This document shows, piece by piece, positions 47,301 through 54,975 of a stretch of DNA of 64,000 nt; positions within the stretch are counted from its first letter, which is position 1, and every line of letters begins with the position of its first letter. The notes beneath the pieces were generated by a model that was not told where the DNA came from, made no database searches, and worked only from the letters and a program-made list of their open reading frames with translations. The stretch is from Fibrobacter succinogenes (GTDB lineage Bacteria; Fibrobacterota; Fibrobacteria; Fibrobacterales; Fibrobacteraceae). The stretch lies in contig CADAWC010000012.1 in the NCBI GenBank assembly GCA_902791475.1, positions 1 to 64,000 on the forward strand. The letters are read 5' to 3'. The translations under genes and the position numbers were made by a program.

Positions 47301-48790
47301 TAGTTGAACAGCGGCTGCGGCTTGTCAGAAAGCACGGCGAGAGCGGCGTCGTTACCCATGGAACCGAGCGGTTCTGCGCCCGTCTTTGCCATCGGCTGCA
47401 AAATTACACTCAAGTCTTCGGCAGAGTAACCAAAACGCTTCTGCTGGATGAGCAAATCTGCCGGGACATCAGACGGATTGATTTCGCTGAAGAGGCCGCG
47501 AACGCTCATCTTGTTTTCGGCAACCCAGCGGCGGTACGGCTTGCTACGGGCGACGAGAGCCTTCATTTCCGCATTCTTCAAGATGCGGTGGTTTTCAATA
47601 TCGAGGTAAATGATTTCACCCGGTTTTAAACGACCCTTTTCTTCAACCTGGTCGTCGTCGATGTCAAGCACACCCGTTTCGGATGCCATGACAAACAAAC
47701 CGTCTTTACATAAAGTGTAACGTGCCGGACGAAGACCGTTGCGGTCCAAAATGGCACCAGCGTTCACGCCATCGGAGAATGCGACCGCTGCCGGGCCGTC
47801 CCACGGTTCCATCAACATGGATTCGTATTCGAAGAAACCACGCACATCGCGGCCGAGGTAATGCTTTGCCCCCCAAGCCTGCGGCATCATCATGAGCATC
47901 GCATGCGGGAGGCTACGGCCAGCGGCCACCAAAAGTTCAAACATGTTGTCGAGGCTAGCGGAGTCGCTCTGGCCTGCGGCAATCAGCGGCAAGCACTTCT
48001 GCAAATCTTCGCCGATGCGGTCGCTCTTGAGGTACGGTTCACGAGCCTTGAGGCTGTTCAGGTTACCGCGGAGCGTGTTGATTTCGCCGTTGTGAGCAAG
48101 GTAGCGGAACGGATGAGCCAAAGGCCAGGTCGGGAACGTGTTGGTCGAATAACGCTGGTGGACAAGCGCAATTGCACTTTCGAAATCGTTATCCTTCAAG
48201 TCCTTGTAAAAGCCTTCAATCTGCGTTGCAAGCAAAAGTCCCTTATAGACAATAGTCTTGGAGCTGCAAGAGCAAATGTAAAGATTCTTGACAGACTTTT
48301 CGATCAAGCGGCGGAGTACAAACAGCTTGATTTCGAATGCTTCGTTCGATTTTAACTTAGAGCCGTCAAAAATGTACTGACGGATGTGCGGAAGCGTTTC
48401 GCGAGCCGTGTGACCGATAGCGGACGGGTCCACCGGAACTTCACGAATCTTGACGACCGGAGCACCTTCAGCAGCAGCGAGCTTTTCAATTTCTGCATCG
48501 GCAGAATCGGCAGCCACCGTATTTTCGACAAAGATCATCGCCACGCCGTAACGGGTCGGAAGATCGTTGTAGATCTTGTGGAAGAACTTGTGCGGCATCG
48601 AAAGCAGAAGGCCAGCACCATCACCCGTTTCCGGGTCGCCACCCGTTGCACCACGATGGAGGAGGCGCTTTAAGACGGTGATACCCTGGACAACAATCTG
48701 GTGAGAAGCGATATTATTTATATTGGCGACCAAGCCGACGCCGCAGGCGTCATGTTCGTTGGCTGGATCATAAAGAGCTTGTGCTTGCAT
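44369..48790 (-). CDS. gltB: Glutamate synthase large subunit
   Basis: 1473 residues. It makes two glutamates from glutamine and 2-oxoglutarate. The ATG at 48790 is preceded by AAAAAGGATTTCT; a longer in-frame start at 48868 is excluded because it lies upstream of the sigma-54 promoter at 48821-48837. A 15-residue propeptide precedes the amidotransferase Cys16 (ANEHDACGVGLVAN). The FMN/3Fe-4S synthase domain (GAKPGEGGQLPARKV, CHTNQCPMGLATQDP) and the C-terminal beta-helix GXGXG domain follow. With gltD it forms the GOGAT that pairs with glnA at 57 kb. Confidence 0.97.
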   Translation of the reverse strand: MQAQALYDPANEHDACGVGLVANINNIASHQIVVQGITVLKRLLHRGATGGDPETGDGAGLLLSMPHKFFHKIYNDLPTRYGVAMIFVENTVAADSADAEIEKLAAAEGAPVVKIREVPVDPSAIGHTARETLPHIRQYIFDGSKLKSNEAFEIKLFVLRRLIEKSVKNLYICSCSSKTIVYKGLLLATQIEGFYKDLKDNDFESAIALVHQRYSTNTFPTWPLAHPFRYLAHNGEINTLRGNLNSLKAREPYLKSDRIGEDLQKCLPLIAAGQSDSASLDNMFELLVAAGRSLPHAMLMMMPQAWGAKHYLGRDVRGFFEYESMLMEPWDGPAAVAFSDGVNAGAILDRNGLRPARYTLCKDGLFVMASETGVLDIDDDQVEEKGRLKPGEIIYLDIENHRILKNAEMKALVARSKPYRRWVAENKMSVRGLFSEINPSDVPADLLIQQKRFGYSAEDLSVILQPMAKTGAEPLGSMGNDAALAVLSDKPQPLFNYFKQLFAQVTNPPIDPIREELVMSLTTYIGNHGNILEETPEQAHLIKIPRPVVTEDEIRRFENIGDKSFTAKVLKMQFPIGGNGEVLEEALQKLAGDAIRAVQDGFNIIVLSDKNVDWGYVPMPSLLATACVNRSLVEAGVRPEIGLIVQSGEVREVMHFALLLGYGATVINPYLALESITNMCHTGEINVDPVTAAANYIKAVDKGLLKIMSKMGISTLRSYRSAQIFEAVGLNREFIDKYLPGTASRIEGIGLKEIAQEIDARCHIALADASSVLKEGGQYRYRSEGERHLWTPQSIAAFRQAVQMGDYEKFKAYSKLIDDQSERLATLRGLFKFKETTPIDISEVESRESIVKHFVAGAMSLGSLSPEAHETIAIAMNSVGAMSNCGEGGEDPDRNTPGPNGEIRSSAIRQIASGRFGVTIDYLRHAKDLQIKMAQGAKPGEGGQLPARKVNEFVARVRHSIPNVSLISPPPHHDIYSIEDLAQLIYDLHNSNPKARVSVKLVSEVGVGTIAAGVAKAHANVVLISGHDGGTGASPLTSIKHAGLPWELGIAEAEQTLVLNNLRGRVKLQVDGQLKTGRDVVIGALLGAEEFGFATNLLVSLGCIMDRRCHTNQCPMGLATQDPELRKHFKGKPEYVKNFLFFIADEVREILASLGLKSLHEACGRSDLLDVNNAIEFYKAKHLDFSKVFQTVEGCKSYDENYVPEELVNFDRREILPFVQDSFKEGKSVELCAMIHNTDRTVGTETSGYVDDFYGAKGLPEDTIKIHLQGVAGQSFGAFLAPGITLDLEGEVNDFMAKGLSGGKIIVRPSHNATFKAEDNVIAGNVIGYGGTSGKVFINGLAGERFGIRNSGMLLVSEGVGDHGCEYMTGGRVVVLGRVGVNFAAGMTGGLAYVYDETGHFDLSCNVDSVDLESVLPGTESEKELLDIIKQHVEATGSAKGKRILEDWNDARPKFVKVFPVEYRHALAMHTQK

Positions 48791-48820
48791 AGAAATCCTT
48801 TTTAGTTTTTGCGCCCTATA

Positions 48821-48837
48821 TGCAAAAACTGTGCCAA
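48821..48837 (-). promoter_or_regulatory. Sigma-54 promoter of gltB-gltD
   Basis: Minus-strand TTGGCACAGTTTTTGCA, close to perfect. The predicted start near 48810 leaves a 20-base leader and fixes the gltB start codon. Confidence 0.88.
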
Positions 48838-48942
48838 CTCGCGACAAAATGCGTAAAGCCCGCTTCAATTCATGAAAAAGCGGTTAAAAATGTAAAAGAA
48901 AGAAATTTCTGAACAGAATCTCTAAAATTTGATGCAAACACG

Positions 48943-48991
48943 GTTTACAGTTTTTGAAATTAAATTTTGAATTTTTACAAAATACGTAAAA
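48943..48991 (-). promoter_or_regulatory. Twin activator sites of gltB
   Basis: TTTTACA-AAATA-CGTAAAA (48973-48991) and a weaker GTTTACA-GTTTT-TGAAATT (48943-48961), centres 30 bp apart, about 172 and 142 bp upstream of the predicted start. Confidence 0.65.
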
Positions 48992-49062
48992 TTAGAAAGC
49001 TATTCCAAAAGTTTTCCAAAATGTTGTTGTAAATCAACTATTTTTGTATTATAACATTCAAG

Positions 49063-50583
49063 ATGACTAATATGATGAAAAAATTCAAGTTTGGACCCTT
49101 TGGGGCGTTGGCAATTTTATTGGTTTTTATTTACGCATGCAGTGACAACGGAACCGATAGTGATTATCCGCGAACAAAATATCCCCAAATAAAAGATTAC
49201 TCAAGAAAGACAATTGTGGGTACAGTCATCAACGCCGACAGCGTCCCCCAAGCTCACGCTCGAATCTATATTACCGGAGTTGATTCCACCACTCAACACG
49301 CCTATATCATGGATTCAACCGAAGCCGATAAAAATGGATATTATTCCATCGTTACAGATGGCGATAAACACCGTTACAGATTGCTTGTCAAAACAACGAC
49401 CGATCCCGACACGTTATTTGGATTTGAAACCTACGTTTATACATTTTGGGATACTCCTTATCCAGACTCGTTCAAATTCGATATAGAAGTCGGTGAACCC
49501 GCCTCAGTGCAATTCTATTTACGCTACAGAGATTACGATTCCATTTGCCTAGAAGGTTCCTTTGCCTGCGCCACAATTACCGAAAACGATCGAGAAAAAG
49601 GCTTTGTCATCATTCGTGACGTACCTCCAGGATCTTACGAAACATACACAGGTTGGAGAGATGGCAAGGCCATTGCCAACCCATTACTGCTGAGGCCCAA
49701 AAATATTCGGGCTGGTTCAACGTATTACTGGGCAAACGGTTTTTTAAAAGGACACGAAGCCGGAACTTTGGATCTCTCGATTCCGCGCAAAGCTTTAGCT
49801 ATTTTAGACTCAGCAAAGCTCCCCCACATATTAAATAACCTCATCATCCCTGTCTTTAAAAAAGAAAATTACGATGCTCTAATGGATGATCGCGGAAACG
49901 AAATAATAATGTCCAAAGCCAAAAACGAGACGGATTCAAGCCGTTTTTGGATAATTCCCGATTCCATAGGTTATGCCAATCAAAAGATTCGATGGATTGA
50001 CGCATTCGATCAAAATGAACAACGGCAAAAAAGAAACCTTTGGCTCCTTTATTCAAAAATCAGTGCGGATTCCATTGATATAAGCCATAACTTTAACCCA
50101 TGGGATTCTAGCTATGCTGTCAGTTTTTGGATTGAATCTCTCAGCGACTCACGCAAACAAGTCTCGCTAGTCTCGGTCGGCAATGATTCACTTGGTTTCA
50201 AAATTACCCAATGCCCCAAAAACACCCAACAAATTTGCATGAGAATTTTAGATAAAAATGATTCGACCTCTATAGATTCGACAATTTACTGCAGTGAAAA
50301 AATTTTTGATAGCAAACGCCACCACTTATCGATAGTTATCCACAAAGACCTTGTGATGATCGCAATAGATGGCAAAACAGTCTACGAAACCAGTATGGAT
50401 TTAACAATGAATTTCTTTAAGGCGCTTCGATACTTACAAATAGGAAATGTACCGCTGAAAGATTTTATCGTGTACAAAATCGACAAGGACATCCGCACCC
50501 CCAATGACAATGACTGGATCCGCCTCAAGGCATGGCTTATGGCATTTTATGAACTTCAAGCCTCTGTTTCATCAGATAAATGA
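49063..50583 (+). CDS. Lipoprotein with carboxypeptidase-regulatory-like and LamG-like domains
   Basis: 506 residues (or 503 from the ATG at 49072). Signal with lipobox IYAC and Asp/Asn after the Cys. Residues about 50-150 resemble a carboxypeptidase regulatory-like beta fold (IVGTVINADSVPQAHARIYI, DKNGYYSIVTDG); residues about 340-500 resemble a LamG/concanavalin fold (SYAVSFWIESLSDSRKQVSL, HHLSIVIHKDLVMIAIDG). Such surface lipoproteins are abundant in Fibrobacter and may touch carbohydrates or other cells. TATTTTTG (49039-49046) could be its -7 element. Confidence 0.8.
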   Translation: MTNMMKKFKFGPFGALAILLVFIYACSDNGTDSDYPRTKYPQIKDYSRKTIVGTVINADSVPQAHARIYITGVDSTTQHAYIMDSTEADKNGYYSIVTDGDKHRYRLLVKTTTDPDTLFGFETYVYTFWDTPYPDSFKFDIEVGEPASVQFYLRYRDYDSICLEGSFACATITENDREKGFVIIRDVPPGSYETYTGWRDGKAIANPLLLRPKNIRAGSTYYWANGFLKGHEAGTLDLSIPRKALAILDSAKLPHILNNLIIPVFKKENYDALMDDRGNEIIMSKAKNETDSSRFWIIPDSIGYANQKIRWIDAFDQNEQRQKRNLWLLYSKISADSIDISHNFNPWDSSYAVSFWIESLSDSRKQVSLVSVGNDSLGFKITQCPKNTQQICMRILDKNDSTSIDSTIYCSEKIFDSKRHHLSIVIHKDLVMIAIDGKTVYETSMDLTMNFFKALRYLQIGNVPLKDFIVYKIDKDIRTPNDNDWIRLKAWLMAFYELQASVSSDK

Positions 50584-50731
50584 TGCGATTTACAAATTTT
50601 GACGCTAAATTTCGCAATTTTGTCGGTTACGAATCGTGAAAATTGAGGTTTGATCAATTTTATAAGAAAAATTTAAGTTTTATAACGTATTTGTGGACAA
50701 AAATTGGAAAATGAGCGCTGTTTAAAAATTT

Positions 50732-50739
50732 TAAATTTG
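50732..50739 (+). promoter_or_regulatory. -7 element TAAATTTG before the FNT gene
   Basis: Identical to the element before mnmG, ending 5 bases before the ATG; predicts a leaderless transcript. Confidence 0.5.
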
Positions 50740-50744
50740 GCGCC

Positions 50745-51368
50745 ATGATTAATTTTATCAAGTCTATTTACTCCGGTTTGTGCATTGGACTCGGCGGAAC
50801 GGTTTATCTATCTTGCGACAATAAGATCCTCGGGTCGTTCTTGTTCGGACTGGGGCTTTTTACGATTTTGAATTTCGGATTCAACCTTTTTACGGGTAAG
50901 GTCGGCTATTTCGTCAACAATAAGATTAATTATTGGGGATTTTTAGGAATTGTTTGGCTCGGAAATTTCATTGGAACGTTCGTTTTCGCGAAGTTAATGG
51001 CAGCGACTCGCTATGGTGCGGCTCTCCAGGCGAAGGCAAATGCTCTTTGCGTTATCAAGGACGGCGATGGTTTTGCTAGTTTGCTCGTGCTCGGGATTTT
51101 CTGCGGAATGCTCATGTTCATCGCGGCAGACGGCTACAAGACCGTAGAAAACCAGGTCGGGAAAGTTTTCATCGTGTTCCTCCCGGTGATGGTCTTTATC
51201 TTGAGTGGTTTCGAGCACTGCATTGCAGACATGTTCTATTTCTCGCTGGCGGGCGATTTTTCAATGACAATGCTCAAAGCGCTTGTCGCGATTACAATTG
51301 GCAATTCCATTGGCGGTGGACTCATTCCGCTGATGCAAAAGCTGAACGCCAAGTCCGCGAACGCGTAA
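50745..51368 (+). CDS. Formate/nitrite transporter (FNT) family channel
   Basis: 207 residues with six hydrophobic segments. It opens with the family pattern FIKSIYSGLCIGLGGTVYLS and contains LFTGKVGYFVN (omega-loop region), FMFIAADGYK-type segment, SGFEHCIADMFYF and the pore His. It is shorter than most FNT proteins (about 260-280) at the N-terminus. Substrate could be formate, nitrite or hydrosulfide; the nitrogen neighbourhood makes nitrite plausible, but Fibrobacter makes formate as a fermentation product. No sigma-54 site precedes it. Confidence 0.88.
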   Translation: MINFIKSIYSGLCIGLGGTVYLSCDNKILGSFLFGLGLFTILNFGFNLFTGKVGYFVNNKINYWGFLGIVWLGNFIGTFVFAKLMAATRYGAALQAKANALCVIKDGDGFASLLVLGIFCGMLMFIAADGYKTVENQVGKVFIVFLPVMVFILSGFEHCIADMFYFSLAGDFSMTMLKALVAITIGNSIGGGLIPLMQKLNAKSANA

Positions 51369-51369
51369 A

Positions 51370-52107
51370 TCACCACCACTGAAGATTGAACACCAAAGTA
51401 AGACGATCGATGGGGTGAGCTTTATCATTATCCCAATCTTTAATTTTGTAGGTCAAATCGCGACTATAACGGAATTCGACACCGAGACCGAGACGTTTTC
51501 CGGCATGCCACGCAATATACGCTCCGCCGCCGATTTCATCGTAAAAAACGGGAGCTGAAGAACTATTAAACACAGCACCGTCTTCTGCTAAAAAAGCTTC
51601 TCGACCATTTCGGGAAATATGTTGCGTCAAACCCAAGCGGACTTTGTGAGAGGATAAAGGCAATTGTTCAATAATTGTAATCCCACCACCCCATTGGAAT
51701 TCGGAATATTCGTATTTTTCAAGTTGCCACAAACAAACGTTACTCCATCCCATTACGCCGAAATAATCCGAAATAAAACCGGCTTGCACATACGGTGTAA
51801 TCCAATCAAGACCTCCACCAATTTTAAAATTCCCCAATTGTTTTTGAACATCAAATGTTATTTGAAAGGGAATTTCTTCGTCATTATAAGATTGATCCTT
51901 TGGAGGCTTTTTACTTTTTACACTTTTATAGGGAATGTAACGCGGATACTTTTCGGTATGTTCCGATGTAAAAGCCATCGCCACATTTTTCTGCAAATCG
52001 CCATCGCCTTTTTCCATAAACGCGGCTGCAGAAGGTGGATGGATAATAGACAAGCTACATCCGCACAATCCCAACGCAACAACTAATAAAATTACATTCA
52101 AACGCAT
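51370..52107 (-). CDS. Lipoprotein of a Fibrobacter paralogous family, probable outer membrane barrel
   Basis: 245 residues from the ATG at 52107 with lipoprotein signal MRLNVILLVVALGLCGCSLS. The rest shows alternating strands (FKIGGGLDWITPYVQAGF, GGGAYIAWHAGKRLGLGVEF, LTLVFNLQWW) and an aromatic terminal strand as in outer membrane barrels. Its C-terminal half is duplicated in the remnant at 27703-28240. It ends 2 bases from the stop codon of the convergent FNT gene. Function unknown. Confidence 0.78.
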   Translation of the reverse strand: MRLNVILLVVALGLCGCSLSIIHPPSAAAFMEKGDGDLQKNVAMAFTSEHTEKYPRYIPYKSVKSKKPPKDQSYNDEEIPFQITFDVQKQLGNFKIGGGLDWITPYVQAGFISDYFGVMGWSNVCLWQLEKYEYSEFQWGGGITIIEQLPLSSHKVRLGLTQHISRNGREAFLAEDGAVFNSSSAPVFYDEIGGGAYIAWHAGKRLGLGVEFRYSRDLTYKIKDWDNDKAHPIDRLTLVFNLQWW

Positions 52108-52194
52108 CACGGCAATAAACGTAATTATTATCCTGGCCCATTTCAATCAAATTCGGATAAACTGTACAAACAAAGGGATGAATATGCCAAAGCC

Positions 52195-52256
52195 GCAGCC
52201 CGCGAGGGGTTGCGTTTTTTATAAACAGACAATCCCGGCACTGAGGCCGGGATGAC
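52195..52256 (-). terminator. Hairpins between GH5-like gene and lipoprotein gene
   Basis: CATCCCGGC / GCCGGGATTG stem on the minus strand after the GH5-like gene, then an imperfect GC-rich stem near 52190-52215 beside a TTTTTT run on the plus strand. Confidence 0.55.
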
Positions 52257-52283
52257 GTTAAAAAGGATGATCGCAGAGGTGAT

Positions 52284-53921
52284 TTAAGCCAGGTCTTTGA
52301 TGACCATGATGCCGCTGCGTTCGATCTTCGGGTATTGACGCATGCCTTCCCCGCCCTTACCCTTGTCGAGAATCTCGAGGAGTTTGCCATCTGTGGAGTA
52401 CAGGTGCAGTTCCCACGGGCCATTCGGTGCGTTGAAGTAACCGGAGTTCTTTTGCACGTTGCGCTGGAACGTTCTGTTCAAGCGGTCGGCAACGCTGCGG
52501 GCATGAACGAGCGAAACATCGGCGAGATTCCAGGAAATCGGCACGCCCCCCATGTCAAAGATGAGCACGGCATCGAGGTCGGTTTCTTCCTTCATCGTGA
52601 ATTTCCAGCTGAAGTTCTGCCAGCTCGTGCTCAAGTCGAGAATACGGCCGTTTGCGTACGGCGTGTAAGTTTCGCAGTCCTTCTTGATGTTCACGTTCAG
52701 CGTACGGGGCTTATCGGCCTTGGCGCGCATGCTGAAAATGTATGTCACGCCCTTGTGGAGCGCAAAATGCTGCTTGAACTGGAGATTCCAGGAATCCTTG
52801 CCGCCCTTCTTGATGTCGAAATGCACAACGCCATCCTTGACGGTCACGTCGCCCTTTCCACCCCAGAAGTCGGTCGTCCAGCCAGAAAGCGGATCTTCGG
52901 CATTGAATTCGCCGTTTTCGATGATGTTCGCGCCCGTTCCCTGAGAACCGGTCGTGAAATCCTTGTTCTGGATAAAGTTTGGAATCACGCTTGTGTTCTG
53001 GATGCCTAGAGGGCTGTCAACAGCGACTTCCTTGCCCCAGCCAATAAGCGTATTGTAGGAGCCGTGAACCGTCATGTCCATTTCCGGACTGTCGAAGTTA
53101 CCCGGACCCCAACTCCATGCGAGCCAGCCGATGTTCAAGCGTTCGCATTCCGACATGATAAACTTGTACGGAATTTCACGAACACCGCCTGCAGCCACCG
53201 GAGCAAATTCACCGACAATCAGGGGAATCTTACGCTTGAGGGATTCTTCGAGCGTACCCTTGATGCGGTCCTTGACGGTTTCGTAGCCTGTTGCCACCGG
53301 ATTGTGGCGTTCGGTCGGCCACCACATGTGAATCGAGAAAATCAAGTTGTGTTCGGGGTCAGCCTGCAAAAGCTTCGGGCCCACGTTCAACAAATTCTTT
53401 TCGTTCTGGCCCCATTCATCGGCGTCGATCATGATCGGCACACGCACGCCGGAGGCGCGGAGCTTTGTGACGATGATGTTATAGGCATTGAAAAAGTCAT
53501 CGGCGCTCTGGGCCTTGTCGCCCGGTTCGTTACCGATGTTCAAAATCAGGTATTCCTGATGATTGTAAATCATCTGGAGCGTTTCTTCGCGAAGCCAGAA
53601 TTCGAGGGCGTCGCTCAGGCGGTCCCAGTTACCGGTCGTGTCATGAATTTCCGGGATAGGAATCATGCCGTTGGCAATACAAAGCGAAATAATGTTGTCG
53701 AGGTCGCTGATGCGGCCTCGAGTATTCCAAACAATTCTTACACAGTTTGCGCCAGTCTTTGCAATTTCGGGAATGGTCTTGCCTTCACGATCCGTCCAAA
53801 TAAACATGTGGTTTACACCACGAAGAACAACCTTTTCGTTGTCCTTGCTATACAGAAAAGAATCTTGAACGAAAAAGCCCGGTTTCACAGATGAGCCGTT
53901 CATGTCTTTAATTTTCTCCAT
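52284..53921 (-). CDS. GH5-like glycoside hydrolase with CBM4/9-like module and no signal peptide
   Basis: 545 residues from the ATG at 53921 (start uncertain; another in-frame ATG lies at 53903). The TIM barrel (about 15-310) has clan A features: Arg63 in NCVRIVWNT, acid/base Glu132 in LNIGNEPGDKA and nucleophile Glu238 in PLIVGEFAPVA, similar to mannanase or endoglucanase subfamilies. Residues about 345-500 resemble a CBM4/9 jelly roll, and the tail (LHLYSTDGKLLEILDKGKGG) resembles a T9SS-type end. No start gives a signal peptide. It follows a sigma-54 promoter. It may act in the cytoplasm, or be exported by an unusual route. Confidence 0.82.
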   Translation of the reverse strand: MEKIKDMNGSSVKPGFFVQDSFLYSKDNEKVVLRGVNHMFIWTDREGKTIPEIAKTGANCVRIVWNTRGRISDLDNIISLCIANGMIPIPEIHDTTGNWDRLSDALEFWLREETLQMIYNHQEYLILNIGNEPGDKAQSADDFFNAYNIIVTKLRASGVRVPIMIDADEWGQNEKNLLNVGPKLLQADPEHNLIFSIHMWWPTERHNPVATGYETVKDRIKGTLEESLKRKIPLIVGEFAPVAAGGVREIPYKFIMSECERLNIGWLAWSWGPGNFDSPEMDMTVHGSYNTLIGWGKEVAVDSPLGIQNTSVIPNFIQNKDFTTGSQGTGANIIENGEFNAEDPLSGWTTDFWGGKGDVTVKDGVVHFDIKKGGKDSWNLQFKQHFALHKGVTYIFSMRAKADKPRTLNVNIKKDCETYTPYANGRILDLSTSWQNFSWKFTMKEETDLDAVLIFDMGGVPISWNLADVSLVHARSVADRLNRTFQRNVQKNSGYFNAPNGPWELHLYSTDGKLLEILDKGKGGEGMRQYPKIERSGIMVIKDLA

Positions 53922-54021
53922 AATGTCAATTAATCCATTATAAATATACAACTAAATGTTTTTTAGAGCCAAAATTTTTTCGCATATATAAAAAATTCAG
54001 CGCTCAACCATGGACTTTTCA

Positions 54022-54038
54022 AGCAAAATATGTGCCAC
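54022..54038 (-). promoter_or_regulatory. Sigma-54 promoter of the GH5-like gene
   Basis: Minus-strand GTGGCACATATTTTGCT with correct 12-bp GG-GC spacing, about 90 bases before the start codon by the predicted start near 54011. No TTTTACA-type operator was found upstream, where the next gene ends. Confidence 0.72.
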
Positions 54039-54053
54039 AAGGCGTAAGCTCGG

Positions 54054-54914
54054 CTATTTGAGCCTTATGGATGCTGACGCGTTTGATTTGGCGACTTCAG
54101 ATGGAAGTTGCGGCGGCACTACATTTCCGATGTTTTTCGCCGAGTAGTTCGATAACGAGCGTTCTGGAAGATGCTTCCAGTAGCGTACAGGCAGGCAACG
54201 TCGAAGGAGGCGCGGGTTGAGCCGCTCCTTGATCGCCATCGTGTCGTAGTAAGACTTCCACATGCGTGTGAATTCATCTGGAGGGGCGTGCGCTGAAATG
54301 TAACTCGGGTCGGGAACCGTTACAAAATGTGTTCGGTAATTCTCGTAATAGACGCCAAAGCCTCGCTTGACATCAATAATCGCCCATGTGCCATTGGGGT
54401 AACGGCACCGGAAATGCCCGACAATCATTTCGAGAATGTCGTACTTCGGTTCGATTTCAGCGATATACATGCCATCGGGCGCTTTGTTGAAACGCACCAT
54501 TCCATACATATTGTCCATTTCGCGACGCACAGAACGCGCAATTGTAATGAGCGGAATCATTTCGAGACTGGACGGATTGCGACCGTAATTCGGGTCAAGC
54601 CCCGCAAAAAGCTTGCGCAGGTACGCAAGAATGTTCATCTCAATGTTCGCGTCTTCGGAACGGAAACAAGTCTCGAGCAAGTTTAAGACGTCTTTGCTTG
54701 CGGCGTTGGTAATGGCACGCCTGAGGCGGTTGGCGGAATCTTCAGACGTTTCAACGTGGAAGGGTTGCGCGAAAAGGTCGGTTGCCGCTTCACGTTCCGC
54801 TTCGTACGTGCGTTCGGCGACAAAGCAAGAAACATCGAGATGTTGGCGGTAAATCTCGAAAACGGCACTCAAGAAGCCGTCGAAAGTAGAATCGTAATGA
54901 ATGGCGAGGGACAT
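54054..54914 (-). CDS. Putative DNA repair protein, TIGR03915/DUF4130 family
   Basis: 286 residues. N-terminus IHYDSTFDGFLSAVFEIYRQ and a central MYGMVRFNKAPDGMYIAEIE, with DILEMIVGHFRCRYPNGTWA, match the family that almost always accompanies the radical SAM protein encoded next door. C-terminal WKSYYDTMAIKERLNPRLLR and CLPVRYWKHLPE are also typical. The biochemical role is not established; a DNA glycosylase-like link has been proposed on domain grounds. Gap to its partner is 58 bases, filled by heptamer repeats. Confidence 0.88.
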   Translation of the reverse strand: MSLAIHYDSTFDGFLSAVFEIYRQHLDVSCFVAERTYEAEREAATDLFAQPFHVETSEDSANRLRRAITNAASKDVLNLLETCFRSEDANIEMNILAYLRKLFAGLDPNYGRNPSSLEMIPLITIARSVRREMDNMYGMVRFNKAPDGMYIAEIEPKYDILEMIVGHFRCRYPNGTWAIIDVKRGFGVYYENYRTHFVTVPDPSYISAHAPPDEFTRMWKSYYDTMAIKERLNPRLLRRCLPVRYWKHLPERSLSNYSAKNIGNVVPPQLPSEVAKSNASASIRLK

Positions 54915-54975
54915 TGTTTAGTAGGAAGTAGGCGGTTGAACTTAGGAGATGTTAGTCAATGGTCATTAGTTATTA
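54915..54975. repeat. Heptamer array between the radical SAM gene and its partner
   Basis: TTAGTCAA-TGGTCAT-TAGTTAT-TAGTTGT type units, overlapping the stop codon of the radical SAM gene; only one clear arm. Confidence 0.5.

Noticed and set aside
48791..48868. Extended N-terminus of GltB from the ATG at 48868
   Set aside because: The sigma-54 promoter lies inside this extension and the family propeptide begins at the later ATG with its own ribosome site.
54380..54400. TGGCACATG on the minus strand in the DUF4130 gene as a promoter
   Set aside because: No TTGC at -12; it is coding sequence.
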